64,000 nt of DNA from Pandoraea oxalativorans (GTDB taxonomy: Bacteria; Pseudomonadota; Gammaproteobacteria; Burkholderiales; Burkholderiaceae), in the NCBI RefSeq assembly GCF_000972785.3, contig NZ_CP011253.3:930001-994000 (forward strand), given 5' to 3'. Below the pieces are notes generated by a model. The model was not told the DNA's origin. It saw only the letters and a list, made by a program, of their open reading frames with translations, and made no database searches. Of this stretch, positions 17,023-27,279 are shown piece by piece (the stretch's first letter is position 1; each line of letters starts with the position of its first letter). A program made the translations under genes and the position numbers.

Positions 17023-18198
17023 TCATCCGCCGGAGCACCCGCTATCCAATGCCTGTGACAAATCGTCCTTGAGATCGTCGATGTGTTCGATACCGACGGC
17101 ATAGCGCACGAGGTCGTCCGGGATGGCGTCGGTGTCGGCAGTCCGTGCCCGGGTTCCGCCCCACATCGTGGCAATGTGGACGGCGAGCGAATTGACGCCG
17201 CCCAGGCTCCCTGCCATCTGCGGGATTCGCAGGCTGGCGACCACGCGTTTGGCCGCCTCGGCGCCCGCCTTCACCCGAAAGGTGAGCACGCCGCCAAACC
17301 CTCGCATTTGTCGGCAAGCCAGCGCGAATTGCGGATGGCAATCCAGCCCCGGATATTTCACCTCCTCGACGTCCGGATGCGCGCATAGAAATTGGGCCAA
17401 TGCCAGTGCGTTCTGGTTGATCCGCTCCATTCGCAGTGGGAAGGTGCGGATGCCGCGTAATAGCAGCCATGCATCCATCGGCGAGAGCACCGATCCGACA
17501 GTCACATGCGTATGCCAGATGCGTTCTGCCAGCGTGTGACTGGTGCAGATGACGCCTCCCGTCAAATCATGATGACCGCCCAAATACTTGGTGGCGCTAT
17601 GCACGACGATATCGACGCCGAGTGCGTGAGGCTGCTGATTCATCGGCGAGGCGAAAGTGTTGTCCGCGACGGTGAGCACATCCCGCGATTTTGCGGTTTG
17701 CGCGACGTCCGCCAGATCGGTCAATTCGAGGAGTGGATTGGCGGGAGACTCAAGCACGATGAGTTTTGTGTTTTTCCGTATCGCCCGGGCAAAACACAGC
17801 GCATCGGTCTGGTCGACAAACGATACCTCGACACCCAGTCGCCTGAGCATGCCGTCCAGCAGATTGGCCGTGCTCATGTAGTGCTGTCGCTGGGCCACCA
17901 CGTGATCGCCAGCACGAACCAATGCGAGCAGCGTCGCGGTCATCGCGCCCATGCCCGAGCCTGTCACGAGTGCTGTTTCGGTGCCTTCGAGCTGCGACAT
18001 GACGGCCTTGACCCGTTCGTGAACCGGATTGCCGTAGCGCGTGTAGTTTTCCGGGTGCTGAGGCCGTGTCGACATTGCGGTGAAGTCCTGTTCGGACTGT
18101 GCCGCGAAGACGGAACTGTAATGGATGGCTGGTGCGACGCCAGTCTCGTCGCAGACGTCGCGATCGCCCACGATGGATGCCGTTTCGATGCGAAGCAT
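17023..18198 (-). CDS. Trans-sulfuration PLP-dependent enzyme (cystathionine/methionine lyase family)
   Basis: 391 residues from the ATG at 18198; longer in-frame starts would overlap the upstream SET gene. It belongs to the Cys/Met metabolism PLP family: YTRYGNP near residue 60, GSGMGAMTA phosphate-binding region, TVADNTFASP and the PLP lysine in VHSATKYLGGHHDLTGG. Members include cystathionine beta- and gamma-lyase, gamma-synthase and methionine gamma-lyase, and sequence inspection does not separate these. It starts 13 bases after the SET-domain gene on the same strand, so the two are probably one operon. Confidence 0.85.
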   Translation of the reverse strand: MLRIETASIVGDRDVCDETGVAPAIHYSSVFAAQSEQDFTAMSTRPQHPENYTRYGNPVHERVKAVMSQLEGTETALVTGSGMGAMTATLLALVRAGDHVVAQRQHYMSTANLLDGMLRRLGVEVSFVDQTDALCFARAIRKNTKLIVLESPANPLLELTDLADVAQTAKSRDVLTVADNTFASPMNQQPHALGVDIVVHSATKYLGGHHDLTGGVICTSHTLAERIWHTHVTVGSVLSPMDAWLLLRGIRTFPLRMERINQNALALAQFLCAHPDVEEVKYPGLDCHPQFALACRQMRGFGGVLTFRVKAGAEAAKRVVASLRIPQMAGSLGGVNSLAVHIATMWGGTRARTADTDAIPDDLVRYAVGIEHIDDLKDDLSQALDSGCSGG

Positions 18199-18211
18199 GC
18201 GGACTGTTCTG

Positions 18212-18706
18212 TTATTTCGCCGCGTGCGGTTGCATTCCGGCACCGAATTCCGCGAGGACTTTGATCCCTTCTTCATTGGGCAATTCGCGGTAGCCCGTGA
18301 CCCATCCTCGGCAATTCGGCGCGCCGCAAGCGCATTTGAACTGTCGCGCCAGGGTTTCCTCCGTGGACGCATAGTCGATGGTCAGAAACTCGCCCACGCC
18401 GATATCCCGAAGTGCGAACATTTCGAGACGCTTCATGTCCAGCACCGTACATGGGGAACAGGAGTGCAACAGCATCCCGGAGAATTCGGGGTCGTAGAGA
18501 TGCGTGGTTTCGCTCACCTGCAACGTATGCAGCTTCCGCTCGTTGGTGAGCATGCCAGTGATACGACTGACGAGTTGCGCGCGAACGAACGGGACGCGCG
18601 TTCGTACGCCGGAACCATCGGCAAAGCGGCATATCTCGAATTTCATGCCCGATGGATATCCGCCCTTCAATACTTCGAAAAGTTGTGAAAAATGCCTTTC
18701 GCCCAT
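18212..18706 (-). CDS. SET-domain protein with post-SET zinc motif
   Basis: 164 residues from the ATG at 18706, preceded by GGAGGGAGTTCATC. The SET core shows DGSGVRTRVP, LLHSCSPCTVLD (compare the eukaryotic NHSCxPN) and GEFLTIDYASTE. It then has a clear post-SET motif FKCACGAPNCRGWV. SET proteins transfer methyl groups from SAM to lysines. The pairing with a trans-sulfuration enzyme suggests a link to methionine/SAM metabolism or modification of that enzyme; a role in host cells is possible but unsupported. The target is unknown. Confidence 0.82.
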   Translation of the reverse strand: MGERHFSQLFEVLKGGYPSGMKFEICRFADGSGVRTRVPFVRAQLVSRITGMLTNERKLHTLQVSETTHLYDPEFSGMLLHSCSPCTVLDMKRLEMFALRDIGVGEFLTIDYASTEETLARQFKCACGAPNCRGWVTGYRELPNEEGIKVLAEFGAGMQPHAAK

Positions 18707-18855
18707 GATGAACTCCCTCCGAGAAACGCCCTGAGAATGCGCAGCGAGGCGCAAGTTGACCGTCTCAAGAGTGGTTCATGGGGAGTGAATGGCAAAGGAA
18801 ACGCGCCGCATTTGGGGGGATTCTCACGGCCTTGGCGCGCGTCAGGCGAGATAAC

Positions 18856-20028
18856 TTAACGCGGATAAATCGCGCCGAGAATGCGCGGGCCCCTTGCGCC
18901 GGTGACCGATGAGAGATTCCCCGGTTGACGCGTCACGCAACGCTCGGCGAGCCACGCGAAGGCGCGGGCTTCTACCTGATGCGGGGGGACGCCAAGTGTG
19001 TCGGTCGTCGCCACGCTCACCCCCGGCAGCCGATCGGCAATGGCCTGCATGAGTGCATGGTTGCGCGTGCCGCCGCCGCAGGCATAGAACCCGCGGCAGT
19101 CGGGGGCGAAGCGCAGCACGTCGTCTGCAACACATTGCGCGGTGAGCGCGACGAGCGTCGCCTGAACATCGACCGGTGACAGCTTCGGGAAAGCGGTCAG
19201 GCGAGCGTCGAGCCACGCCGCGTGGAACAGGTCGCGCCCGGTGCTCTTCGGCGGCGTCTGGCGGAAGTAGGGTTCGCCGAGCAGTGCGGCGAGCAGGGCG
19301 GGGTCGACGCGTCCCGTCGCACCCCAGGCCCCCCCGTCGTCGTAGGACTGGCCGAGATGGCGTGCCGCCCAGCCGTCGAGCAGCGCATTGCCCGGACCGC
19401 AATCGAAGCCGGACACCGGTTGGCCCAGCGCGGCGGCTGGCAGAATCGTCACATTGCTGATGCCGCCGAGATTGCACACGACGCGTGTCTCGCCTGCGTC
19501 CGAAAACATCGCCTGATGATAGGCGGGCACGAGCGGTGCGCCCTGACCGCCCGCTGCGACGTCGCGGCTGCGAATGTCGGCCACCACGTCGATATTCGTC
19601 AGTTCGGCGAGCAATGCGGGCGCGTTGAGCTGGCGCGTATAGCCGATGCCGTCGAACTCGCCGGGGCGATGGCGGATCGTCTGCCCGTGCGCGCCGATGG
19701 CCGCAATCGCAGACGCAGGCAAGCCCGCCGTGGCGAGTAACTGCGCCACGCACTCGGCATACACGCGCACCAGCGCATTCGCTGCGAGCGCTTCACGATG
19801 CAGTTCGTTATCCGAGGGCGCTTGCAGCACCATCAGCGTCTCACGCAGGTCGTTCGGGAATGGCAGATAGGCGTCCGCGAACACTTGCCCGTCGGCTGCC
19901 GAGACGAGCACACCGTCGACACCATCCAGACTGGTGCCGGACATCAGGCCGATGTAGCAAGCGGACCTGGCGGAGGCAGCGAGGGAGGCGGTAGCCGGAT
20001 CGGCCAGGTGACGAGCGATGTCGTTCAT
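18856..20028 (-). CDS. anmK: Anhydro-N-acetylmuramic acid kinase
   Basis: 390 residues from the ATG at 20028; a GTG at 20073 in frame is a possible alternative, and neither has a convincing ribosome-binding site. The N-terminal [18 protein letters not shown] is diagnostic. [12 protein letters not shown] and [14 protein letters not shown] are also typical. It phosphorylates anhydroMurNAc from cell-wall turnover while opening its ring to give MurNAc-6-phosphate. It lies next to an M23 peptidase gene, both on the reverse strand and both concerned with peptidoglycan. Confidence 0.93.
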   Translation of the reverse strand: MNDIARHLADPATASLAASARSACYIGLMSGTSLDGVDGVLVSAADGQVFADAYLPFPNDLRETLMVLQAPSDNELHREALAANALVRVYAECVAQLLATAGLPASAIAAIGAHGQTIRHRPGEFDGIGYTRQLNAPALLAELTNIDVVADIRSRDVAAGGQGAPLVPAYHQAMFSDAGETRVVCNLGGISNVTILPAAALGQPVSGFDCGPGNALLDGWAARHLGQSYDDGGAWGATGRVDPALLAALLGEPYFRQTPPKSTGRDLFHAAWLDARLTAFPKLSPVDVQATLVALTAQCVADDVLRFAPDCRGFYACGGGTRNHALMQAIADRLPGVSVATTDTLGVPPHQVEARAFAWLAERCVTRQPGNLSSVTGARGPRILGAIYPR

Positions 20029-20132
20029 GTGCGTGCGCGCGCGTGCGATGAGCTTGGGAAGGAAGTCCCGCACGGTGCGCGGCGCGTCGATGGATCAGAC
20101 GTCACCCCGCACAGTGCGGACTCCAGCATACC

Positions 20133-21506
20133 TCAATCGCGTTCGGCGACTTGCACGGTGCGCATCAGATCGATGCGCTTGAGCAGGTTCTCGGCGTACA
20201 TGTCGAACAGCTTCAGGCGGTTGCCCGAGAGCGGGGCGACGGCGGACACATCCGTCGAGAACGGATTGCGCGGCACACCCTTGAAGCGCAGTTCGTAATG
20301 CAGGTGCGGGCCGGTGGCCCAGCCGGTCTGACCGACGAAGCCGATGACCTGACCTTGCGTCACGCGCGTACCTGCTTTCATCCCCTGACCGAAGCCGGAG
20401 AGATGGGCGTAGCGCGTCTGATAGTTGCCCGCGTGTTCGATTTCGACCAGATTGCCGTAACCGCTCTGCGTGCCGACGAACTTCACCACACCGTCACCCG
20501 CAGCGAACACGCGCGTGCCGACCGGAGCGGCCAGATCCACACCTTCGTGCTTCTTCCACTGGTGCTGGAACGGATGCTCGCGACCGCCGAAGGCCGACGA
20601 AATCCGCGAGAACTCGACTGGCGTGCGCAGGAAGGCTTGCTTCAGGTTGCGACCGTCGAAGCCGTAGTACGCGCCGTCAGGCGAATTGCCCTGCGGATCG
20701 GCGTACCAGATGGCCTGGTGCGTCTTGCCCTGATTGATGAACTCGATGGCGAGTACGCGTCCGGTGCGAACGGTGCGATCCTGCTGCTTGATCACTTCGT
20801 ACACGAGGCGGAAACGGTCGCCGCGGCGCACGTCGCGCTGGAAGTTGATCACGCCGGAGAAGATGTTCACCATCTGCGCGACGACGGCGTCGGGTACACC
20901 CGCATCGTCCATCGCGGTGAAGAAGTTGCCCGCGATCGCACCGGAGCGCATGGCCCATTCGGTATCGTTCGCCAACTGCTCCATACGGGCGCGCAAACGG
21001 CCGGCGTCGTTACGCTCGATCACCAGTTGCTGTGCGGCGGTGCTGCCGGTCGACAGGACGGTGGAGAGCGTGACGAGCTGGCCATCGTCATCGGTTTCGG
21101 CCTGAACGACTTGCCCGGCGGGCACGCCGATCAGGCGGCGGGCGACGGCATTCTCGCGAATGAACTTCTCGGCGGCGGGGTCCTGAATCGACAGCCGGGA
21201 GAGCATGTCGCCGAGGGTTTCGCCGCGCCGCAGCGCCACTTGATGGATAAAGGTCTGGGAATGCGCGTCGAGCTGCTGGATTTGTTTGGCCAGATCGGGG
21301 AAGGTGAGCGGCAGCGTCACGCTCGCACCGTTGCGTGCCGAATCCGGCACCATCGGTGCCACGCCGAAAGCGGTCACCATTCCCAACGTCAGGGCCGAAC
21401 CGACCGTCGCCACGATTTGCACCTTTCTGCGACGGTGCTTCGGCTGCGTGGGATCGATCAGGGTCAGCAGTTCACGCGCAAAAAAATCACGGAGTTTTGG
21501 CCACAT
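20133..21506 (-). CDS. M23 family metallopeptidase (MepM-like)
   Basis: 457 residues from the ATG at 21506 (a GTG lies one codon earlier). A basic cytoplasmic start is followed by a membrane anchor near residues 28-50. A long periplasmic middle region follows, and then the C-terminal M23 domain. Its zinc-binding residues are visible in HEGVDLAAPVGT and GPHLHYELRFKG, and the Gly-rich GYGNLVEIEHA also fits. By family, it cleaves peptidoglycan cross-links during growth. It is divergent from tyrS, as in many Burkholderiales. Confidence 0.9.
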   Translation of the reverse strand: MWPKLRDFFARELLTLIDPTQPKHRRRKVQIVATVGSALTLGMVTAFGVAPMVPDSARNGASVTLPLTFPDLAKQIQQLDAHSQTFIHQVALRRGETLGDMLSRLSIQDPAAEKFIRENAVARRLIGVPAGQVVQAETDDDGQLVTLSTVLSTGSTAAQQLVIERNDAGRLRARMEQLANDTEWAMRSGAIAGNFFTAMDDAGVPDAVVAQMVNIFSGVINFQRDVRRGDRFRLVYEVIKQQDRTVRTGRVLAIEFINQGKTHQAIWYADPQGNSPDGAYYGFDGRNLKQAFLRTPVEFSRISSAFGGREHPFQHQWKKHEGVDLAAPVGTRVFAAGDGVVKFVGTQSGYGNLVEIEHAGNYQTRYAHLSGFGQGMKAGTRVTQGQVIGFVGQTGWATGPHLHYELRFKGVPRNPFSTDVSAVAPLSGNRLKLFDMYAENLLKRIDLMRTVQVAERD

Positions 21507-21708
21507 CACGTAAAATTCTGCGCAACTTACGAAAAAAGCCCGGGCGGAGCGACACGCTTCGAGATTGCCTGCCGGAATTTCCGGGGCAACCCGGCGTCGC
21601 TTCGGCCCGAGCCGAGAATTGAGCGGCGATTATAGCAGACCCGCCGCTAACTCCGCCTTTACTGACCGGATAAGGGGAAACCCCCGACCCAGTCTGGACA
21701 ATGATGTT

Positions 21709-22953
21709 ATGACAAGTGAACACGCACTCACCTCGGAAAAGAAGTACCCCGTGACCGATGCCGCGCGCGCTGCGCTGGCCGTCGCCAAGCGCGGCTGCGA
21801 CGAACTCCTCGTCGAAGAGGAGTTCCTGCAGAAGCTCGCGCGCAGCGAAGCCACCGGCAAGCCGCTGCGCATCAAGCTGGGTCTCGATCCGACCGCGCCC
21901 GACATTCACATCGGTCACACGGTGGTGCTCAACAAGATGCGTCAGTTGCAGGACTTGGGGCATACCGTCATCTTCCTGATCGGCGATTTCACTTCGCTGA
22001 TCGGCGATCCGTCGGGCCGCAACAGCACGCGTCCGCCGCTCACGCGCGAACAGATCGAAACGAACGCAAAGACCTATTTCGAGCAGGCCGCGCTCGTGCT
22101 CGATCGCGAAAAGACCGAAATCCGCTACAACAGCGAATGGTCGATGAAGCTGGGCGCCGACGGCATGATCAAGCTCGCGTCGCGCTACACGATGGCGCGC
22201 ATGCTCGAGCGCGAAGATTTCACGAAGCGCTTCCAGGGCGGCGTGCCGATCGCCATCCACGAATTCCTCTACCCGCTGATGCAGGGCTACGACTCGGTGG
22301 CGCTGGAGTCCGATCTGGAACTCGGCGGCACGGACCAGAAGTTCAACCTGCTCGTGGGCCGCGAATTGCAGAAGCAATACGGCCAGGAGCCGCAGTGCAT
22401 TCTCACGATGCCGTTGCTCGAAGGGCTGGACGGCGTCGAGAAGATGTCGAAGTCCAAGAACAACTACATCGGTATCAGCGAGAAGCCGAGCGACATGTTC
22501 GGCAAGCTGATGAGCATTTCCGACACGCTCATGTGGCGCTACTACGAGCTGCTGTCGTTCCGCACGCTCGAAGAGATTGCACAACTGCGCCGCGAAGTCG
22601 ACGGAGGCCGCAACCCGCGCGACATCAAGGTGCTGCTCGCTCAGGAGATCGTGGCGCGCTTCCATTCGCAGGCCGCCGCCGAACGCGCGCTCGAAGAGTT
22701 CAACGCACGCGCCAAGGGCGCCGTGCCGGACGATATTCCGGAAGTTTCCCTCGACGGCGCACCGTTGGGCATTGCGCAGCTACTCAAGCAGGCAGCGCTT
22801 GTGCCCTCGACCTCGGAAGCCAACCGCAACATCGAGCAGGGCGGGGTGCGCATCGATGGCGAGGTGGTGTCCGACAAGGGCGCGAAGATCGACGCAGGGA
22901 CATACGTCGTGCAAGTCGGCAAGCGCCGCTTCGCACGCGTGACGCTCGCCTGA
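21709..22953 (+). CDS. tyrS: Tyrosyl-tRNA synthetase
   Basis: 414 residues from the ATG at 21709; upstream in-frame codons belong to the intergenic region. Class I signatures are HIGH in [10 protein letters not shown] and KMSKS in [11 protein letters not shown]. The C-terminal S4-like RNA-binding domain reads [20 protein letters not shown]. It charges tRNA-Tyr. dtd follows 31 bases later, so both deal with aminoacyl-tRNA, with the deacylase removing wrongly attached D-tyrosine. Confidence 0.97.
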   Translation: MTSEHALTSEKKYPVTDAARAALAVAKRGCDELLVEEEFLQKLARSEATGKPLRIKLGLDPTAPDIHIGHTVVLNKMRQLQDLGHTVIFLIGDFTSLIGDPSGRNSTRPPLTREQIETNAKTYFEQAALVLDREKTEIRYNSEWSMKLGADGMIKLASRYTMARMLEREDFTKRFQGGVPIAIHEFLYPLMQGYDSVALESDLELGGTDQKFNLLVGRELQKQYGQEPQCILTMPLLEGLDGVEKMSKSKNNYIGISEKPSDMFGKLMSISDTLMWRYYELLSFRTLEEIAQLRREVDGGRNPRDIKVLLAQEIVARFHSQAAAERALEEFNARAKGAVPDDIPEVSLDGAPLGIAQLLKQAALVPSTSEANRNIEQGGVRIDGEVVSDKGAKIDAGTYVVQVGKRRFARVTLA

Positions 22954-22984
22954 GCGTCGGCGTCACTTTGCAGGGCAAGCGACC

Positions 22985-23473
22985 ATGATTGCGCTCATTC
23001 AGCGTGTGCTCGAAGCGGCGGTGACGGTCGACGGCCGCACCGTCGGCGCGATCGGTCCGGGGCTGCTCGCATTGGTATGCGCCGAGCGCGGCGACACCGA
23101 AGCGAGCGCCGACAAGCTGTTGGCGAAGTTGCTCGGCTACCGCGTGTTCTCGGACGAGGCGGGCAAGATGAACCGCAGCGTCTCGAATCTCGATGGCAAT
23201 CCCGATGGCAACGGTGCCGCTGTTCGTGTCGGCGGCTTGCTGCTCGTCTCGCAATTCACGCTGGCGGCCGATACGAACAGCGGCACGCGTCCGAGCTTCA
23301 CGCCTGCTGCCAGCCCGGCGGATGGCAAACGTCTGTTCGATTACTTCGTGACGCAGGCGCGTGCGCGCCATCCCATCGTGCAAACCGGTGAGTTCGGGGC
23401 GCACATGCGTGTCTCGCTCGTGAACGACGGTCCCGTCACGTTCTGGTTGCAGACGCGGCCGGAAGCCGCCTGA
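22985..23473 (+). CDS. dtd: D-aminoacyl-tRNA deacylase
   Basis: 162 residues starting [13 protein letters not shown]. The catalytic SQFTLAADT motif and the cross-subunit Gly-Pro motif [10 protein letters not shown], which enforces chirality, are both present. It hydrolyses D-amino acids from tRNA. An insertion of several residues around [11 protein letters not shown] makes it slightly longer than the common 145-150. It is immediately downstream of tyrS. Confidence 0.95.
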   Translation: MIALIQRVLEAAVTVDGRTVGAIGPGLLALVCAERGDTEASADKLLAKLLGYRVFSDEAGKMNRSVSNLDGNPDGNGAAVRVGGLLLVSQFTLAADTNSGTRPSFTPAASPADGKRLFDYFVTQARARHPIVQTGEFGAHMRVSLVNDGPVTFWLQTRPEAA

Positions 23474-23662
23474 AGCGACCTAAATCGACCTGAAGCGCTC
23501 CGGCGCAGTCTGGCGCTAGCCCTCCTGGCATCCCGAAAATCGCTCGGAATTGTCTGGAATCGTCCGGAAGCGCCAGGCGATTGCACGCGATTCGCATCGG
23601 TGTGATACCGTCCTTGGGTTCCGAATTCGCGAATTCAAGAATTCACAGCTTGGGAGAATCTG

Positions 23663-24289
23663 ATGAAAGTCTGGAGTGACTCGTTTGCCGACAATGCGGC
23701 GATGGATGCACAGTTCGCCTTTGGCAAACCGGACGCGACGTCGCACGTTGCGCTCTCGCAGAACAAGAACCCGCATCTCGCCTGGTCCGACGCGCCCGCC
23801 GGTACGCGCTCGTTCGTCGTGATCTGTACCGACAGCGATGTGCCGAGCCAGGGCGACGACGTCAACAAGGAAGGTCGTGAAGTACCCACCGATCTGCCGC
23901 GCGTCGACTTCTTTCACTGGGTGCTTGTGGACGTGCCCGCGTCGACCAGCGAAATCCCGGCCGCCAGCCACAGCAATCACGTCACGCCGCGCGGCAAGTT
24001 CGGCCCCGATGCGCTCGACGGCATGCGTCACGGGGTGAACGACTACACCGCGTGGTTCGCCGGTGACGGCACCATGAAGGGCGACTACTACGGCTATGAC
24101 GGCCCGTGCCCGCCGTGGAACGACACGATCGTCCACCACTATCACTTCACCGTGTACGCGCTCGACGTCGCCCGTGTGCCGCTCGACGGCCGCTTCGACG
24201 GCAATGACGTGCTCGCTGCGATCAAGCCGCATATCCTGGGCAGCGCCAGCGTGACCGGCACTTACACGCTCAATTCGAAGGCGAAGTAA
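23663..24289 (+). CDS. YbhB/YbcL-type PEBP (Raf kinase inhibitor-like) protein
   Basis: 208 residues with PEBP-fold markers: the early LAWSDAPAGTRSFVVICTDSDVP, FFHWVLVDVPA, and the late GYDGPCPPWNDTIVHHYHFTVYALD. It has no signal peptide. Bacterial members bind small anionic ligands, and their physiological role is poorly defined. TTGGGAGAATCTG is the ribosome-binding region. A short palindrome, GAATTCGCGAATTC (23623-23636), lies just upstream. Confidence 0.88.
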   Translation: MKVWSDSFADNAAMDAQFAFGKPDATSHVALSQNKNPHLAWSDAPAGTRSFVVICTDSDVPSQGDDVNKEGREVPTDLPRVDFFHWVLVDVPASTSEIPAASHSNHVTPRGKFGPDALDGMRHGVNDYTAWFAGDGTMKGDYYGYDGPCPPWNDTIVHHYHFTVYALDVARVPLDGRFDGNDVLAAIKPHILGSASVTGTYTLNSKAK

Positions 24290-24369
24290 GTACGGCATTG
24301 CGCTTGGCCTCGCCACCTGCTCCATAGCTCGCCCAGCCCTCCGCTTAACCTGAATACGCAATTGCATCG

Positions 24370-25077
24370 ATGACCGGCACGACCACGACCCTGACCCTGA
24401 TTCGCCACGGCGAGACCGACTGGAACCGCGTCAAACGGATTCAGGGGCACACGGACATTCCGCTGTCAGCGCAGGGCGAGCGTCAGGCCGTGTTGTTGGG
24501 GGCGCGTATTGCGCGCGAAATGGCCGCCAGCGGGAGCGTATTCGATCACGTGCTGACGAGCGATTTGCAGCGCGCGGTGCAGACGGCGGCGCCTGTTGCG
24601 CAGGCGTGCGGATTACCGCTGGTGCGCACGGCGAGTCTTCGGGAGCGCCACTATGGCGCTTTCGAGACGCGTGTGCCCGATGAAATTCAGGCCGACTTTG
24701 CGCAGGACTATGAGCGGTGGCAGAGCCGCGATCCGGACTTCGTGATCCCTGGCGGCGAGTCGATGCGTGGCTTCTATACGCGCATCACCGGTTTCGTCGC
24801 GCAGGTGCTGCGTGATTACGCGGGCCAGCGCGTGGCGCTCGTGGCGCATGGCGGCGTGCTGGATTGCTGCTACCGACTTGCGACTGGCCTGGCGCTGACC
24901 GAGCCGCGGTCGTACCCGTTGCTCAATGCCAGCGTGAATCGTCTGTCATACGACGGGGCGCATTGGAAAGTACTGAGCTGGGGCGATGTCACGCATCTGG
25001 ACGACGCCGTGCGCGACGAGAGCAACGACAAGCCTACCGATGCGGCGGGCGACCGCGTCGATCCGCGTGTGGTGTAG
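24370..25077 (+). CDS. Histidine phosphatase family protein (GpmB/CobC-like)
   Basis: 235 residues. The phosphohistidine motif is TLIRHGETDWN at the N-terminus. The second half of the active site is supplied by RERHYGAFE and LVAHGGVLD. It is annotated in relatives as phosphoglycerate mutase, but the exact substrate (3-phosphoglycerate, alpha-ribazole phosphate or another monoester) is not determinable. The C-terminal 35 residues are charged and poorly conserved-looking. Confidence 0.88.
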   Translation: MTGTTTTLTLIRHGETDWNRVKRIQGHTDIPLSAQGERQAVLLGARIAREMAASGSVFDHVLTSDLQRAVQTAAPVAQACGLPLVRTASLRERHYGAFETRVPDEIQADFAQDYERWQSRDPDFVIPGGESMRGFYTRITGFVAQVLRDYAGQRVALVAHGGVLDCCYRLATGLALTEPRSYPLLNASVNRLSYDGAHWKVLSWGDVTHLDDAVRDESNDKPTDAAGDRVDPRVV

Positions 25078-25089
25078 CAGAGCGCGCGT

Positions 25090-26076
25090 CTAGCGTTCCA
25101 GCGACGGCGCCGTCACCACCACCGCCGGTGGCGCCAGTGCCCGGCGACGTGCCCGATGCGCCACGCTGTTGCGCATCGACCAGCGCGCGACCTGTGCCAT
25201 GTGGCGCACGGCAGGGCGCACCGTGAGACGGCGAATCGTCGCCTTATCGTCGAAGCCGAGCATCGTTTGCGACCAGTCCGGCAGCAAATCGACACCGGCG
25301 CGGAACAACAATCCACTGAACACGCGCGCGCCGGCAAACGGCGCAGGCAGGTTGCGCAACACGCGCACGACTTCTTCCGTGCGGTCGCTGGCGCTGAGTG
25401 CGGGGCGCATTGCTGCGAGATAGTCGTCGATCTGCGAGACGCTCGTCGGCACATCGCGCGCACCCAATGCAATCGCAATGCGGGCGACTTCCGCGTAATA
25501 ACGATCCTGGTCGTCAAGCGAGAACGCGGGGTTCTTGTAGACGAGATAGCTGCGCAGAAAGCTCGACGTCTCGGCGACGTGCACCCATGTCAGCAAATCG
25601 GGATCGTACGCCGCGTACCGCCGCCCATCGGGGGCCGTGCCTTTGACCTGGAGATGGATGCGGCGCACGCGTTCGAGCAGCGCTTCGGCGTCGGCCGTGT
25701 TGCCGAAGGTCGTGCCACCGATGAACGTCGCGGTGCGGCGCAGACGGCCCATCACGTCTTGCCGGAAGGTCGAGTGGTCCCAGACACCGGCCATCGCCAA
25801 AGGATGCAGCGATTGCAGCAGTAACGCGCTTACGCCACCAATCATCATCGATGTGAAATCGCCGTGGACGTGCCAGCAGGCGGCGTCCGGCCCGAACAGG
25901 CCCGGGTCGCCGTCAGGTGTGTCGTAATTCAGGCGCGGGGCACCGGGGCCGGACGTCAGGCTCACGAGCCGCATGGCGATGGCGTGCCGCAAACGCCCCG
26001 ACACGCCCACGACCGGTCCGGCGGGCCGCAAGGGCGTTGCCGGGGGCGGGGTGGGCAGATCGTCGTGCGAGGCCAT
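25090..26076 (-). CDS. MpaB/DUF2236 family oxygenase-like protein
   Basis: 328 residues, convergent with the phosphatase gene. The family block is seen in ACWHVHGDFTSMMIGGVSALLLQSLHPLAMAGVWDHSTF and DLLTWVHVAETSSFLRSY, whose histidines would bind heme in MpaB/Lcp-type proteins (for example latex-clearing oxygenase and mycophenolate side-chain oxygenase). There is no Sec signal peptide. The reaction it performs is unknown. Confidence 0.82.
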   Translation of the reverse strand: MASHDDLPTPPPATPLRPAGPVVGVSGRLRHAIAMRLVSLTSGPGAPRLNYDTPDGDPGLFGPDAACWHVHGDFTSMMIGGVSALLLQSLHPLAMAGVWDHSTFRQDVMGRLRRTATFIGGTTFGNTADAEALLERVRRIHLQVKGTAPDGRRYAAYDPDLLTWVHVAETSSFLRSYLVYKNPAFSLDDQDRYYAEVARIAIALGARDVPTSVSQIDDYLAAMRPALSASDRTEEVVRVLRNLPAPFAGARVFSGLLFRAGVDLLPDWSQTMLGFDDKATIRRLTVRPAVRHMAQVARWSMRNSVAHRARRRALAPPAVVVTAPSLER

Positions 26077-26171
26077 GTGGTGCCTTGGGGTGGGAAGCGT
26101 GAACGTCGATTGTCCGACAGGGGGATTCGTCGGACCTGCGACGTATCGTCGCTATAAGGTCGCTGCCGTCG

Positions 26172-27242
26172 CTACTTGCCTGTCGCGTCCGGCGACCAGA
26201 GCGAGCCGCTTTCCGGAGCGCTGCCGGGCGCTGCCAACCCGAAGTGGCGATAGGCGGCGAGCGTGGCGACGCGACCGCGCGGCGTGCGTTGCAGGAAGCC
26301 CTGCTGGATCAGGAACGGCTCGATCACGTCTTCGATGGTGTCGCGCTCCTCGCCGATGGCGGCGGCAAGGTTGTCGACGCCGACCGGGCCGCCGTCGAAC
26401 TTGTGGAGCACCGCTTCGAGCAGCTTGCGGTCCATCACGTCGAAGCCGACCGCGTCGACGTCGAGCATGGACAGGGCGGCGTCGGCCACAGCGGCGGTGA
26501 TGCGACCGTCGGCCTTCACTTCGGCGAAGTCGCGCACACGGCGCAGCAACCGGTTGGCGATACGCGGCGTGCCGCGTGCGCGGCGTGCGATCTCATAGGC
26601 GCCGTCGTCGGCGATGACCGCGCCGAGCAGGCTCGCCGAGCGGCGCACGATGCCCGCCAGTTCGTCCGCGGTATAAAACTCCAGACGCGCTACGATCCCG
26701 AAGCGATCGCGCAGCGGGTTCGTCAGCATACCGGCACGGGTCGTCGCGCCCACGAGCGTGAACGGCTGGAGATCGAGCTTGACGCTGCGCGCCGCCGGAC
26801 CTTCGCCGATCATGATGTCGATCTGGTAGTCCTCCAGCGCCGGATACAGAATTTCCTCGACGACCGGCGAGAGCCGGTGAATTTCGTCGATGAACAGTAC
26901 GTCGTTGGCTTCGAGATTGGTCAGCAGGGCGGCGAGATCGCCCGGACGCTCCAGCACAGGCCCCGACGTCTGACGCAGATGCACGCCCATTTCGCGGGCG
27001 ATGATGTGGGCGAGCGTGGTCTTGCCCAGACCCGGCGGGCCGAAGAGCAGCACGTGGTCGAGCGGTTCCGAGCGTTTGCGGGCCGCCTCGATGAAGATTT
27101 CGAGCTGTTCGCGCACCTTGCGCTGGCCGACGTATTCGTCGAGCAGCTTGGGGCGCAGCGCGCGCTCGAAGGCTTCTTCGTTGGGCGAGGCCGGTGTGGG
27201 CGCAATGATGCGCTCGGCGGCGAGTTTGTCGGTTTCGATCAT
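26172..27242 (-). CDS. ruvB: Holliday junction branch migration ATPase RuvB
   Basis: 356 residues, full length. Walker [10 protein letters not shown], Walker [13 protein letters not shown], sensor 1 GATTRAG, arginine-finger region NPLRDRFG and a C-terminal winged helix ([12 protein letters not shown]) are all present. The hexamer normally drives branch migration once loaded by RuvA. Here ruvC is the immediate upstream gene (37 bases) and ruvA is absent between them. No ribosome-binding site precedes the ATG. TACAAT ends seven bases before it, so a leaderless mRNA is conceivable. Confidence 0.96.
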   Translation of the reverse strand: MIETDKLAAERIIAPTPASPNEEAFERALRPKLLDEYVGQRKVREQLEIFIEAARKRSEPLDHVLLFGPPGLGKTTLAHIIAREMGVHLRQTSGPVLERPGDLAALLTNLEANDVLFIDEIHRLSPVVEEILYPALEDYQIDIMIGEGPAARSVKLDLQPFTLVGATTRAGMLTNPLRDRFGIVARLEFYTADELAGIVRRSASLLGAVIADDGAYEIARRARGTPRIANRLLRRVRDFAEVKADGRITAAVADAALSMLDVDAVGFDVMDRKLLEAVLHKFDGGPVGVDNLAAAIGEERDTIEDVIEPFLIQQGFLQRTPRGRVATLAAYRHFGLAAPGSAPESGSLWSPDATGK

Positions 27243-27248
27243 GGATGC

Positions 27249-27254
27249 ATTGTA
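27249..27254 (-). promoter_or_regulatory. -10-like TACAAT directly before ruvB
   Basis: Reverse-strand TACAAT with six bases between it and the ruvB ATG. If used, transcription would begin at or next to the start codon. No good -35 hexamer is visible 17 bases further up, so confidence is low. Confidence 0.3.
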
Positions 27255-27279
27255 GCGCTTCGGACGTCCTCCCAGCCCC

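Noticed and set aside
23623..23646. GAATTC repeated three times upstream of the PEBP gene, including the palindrome GAATTCGCGAATTC
   Set aside because: Short, close to the start codon and without a matching regulator; probably chance or a minor promoter feature.
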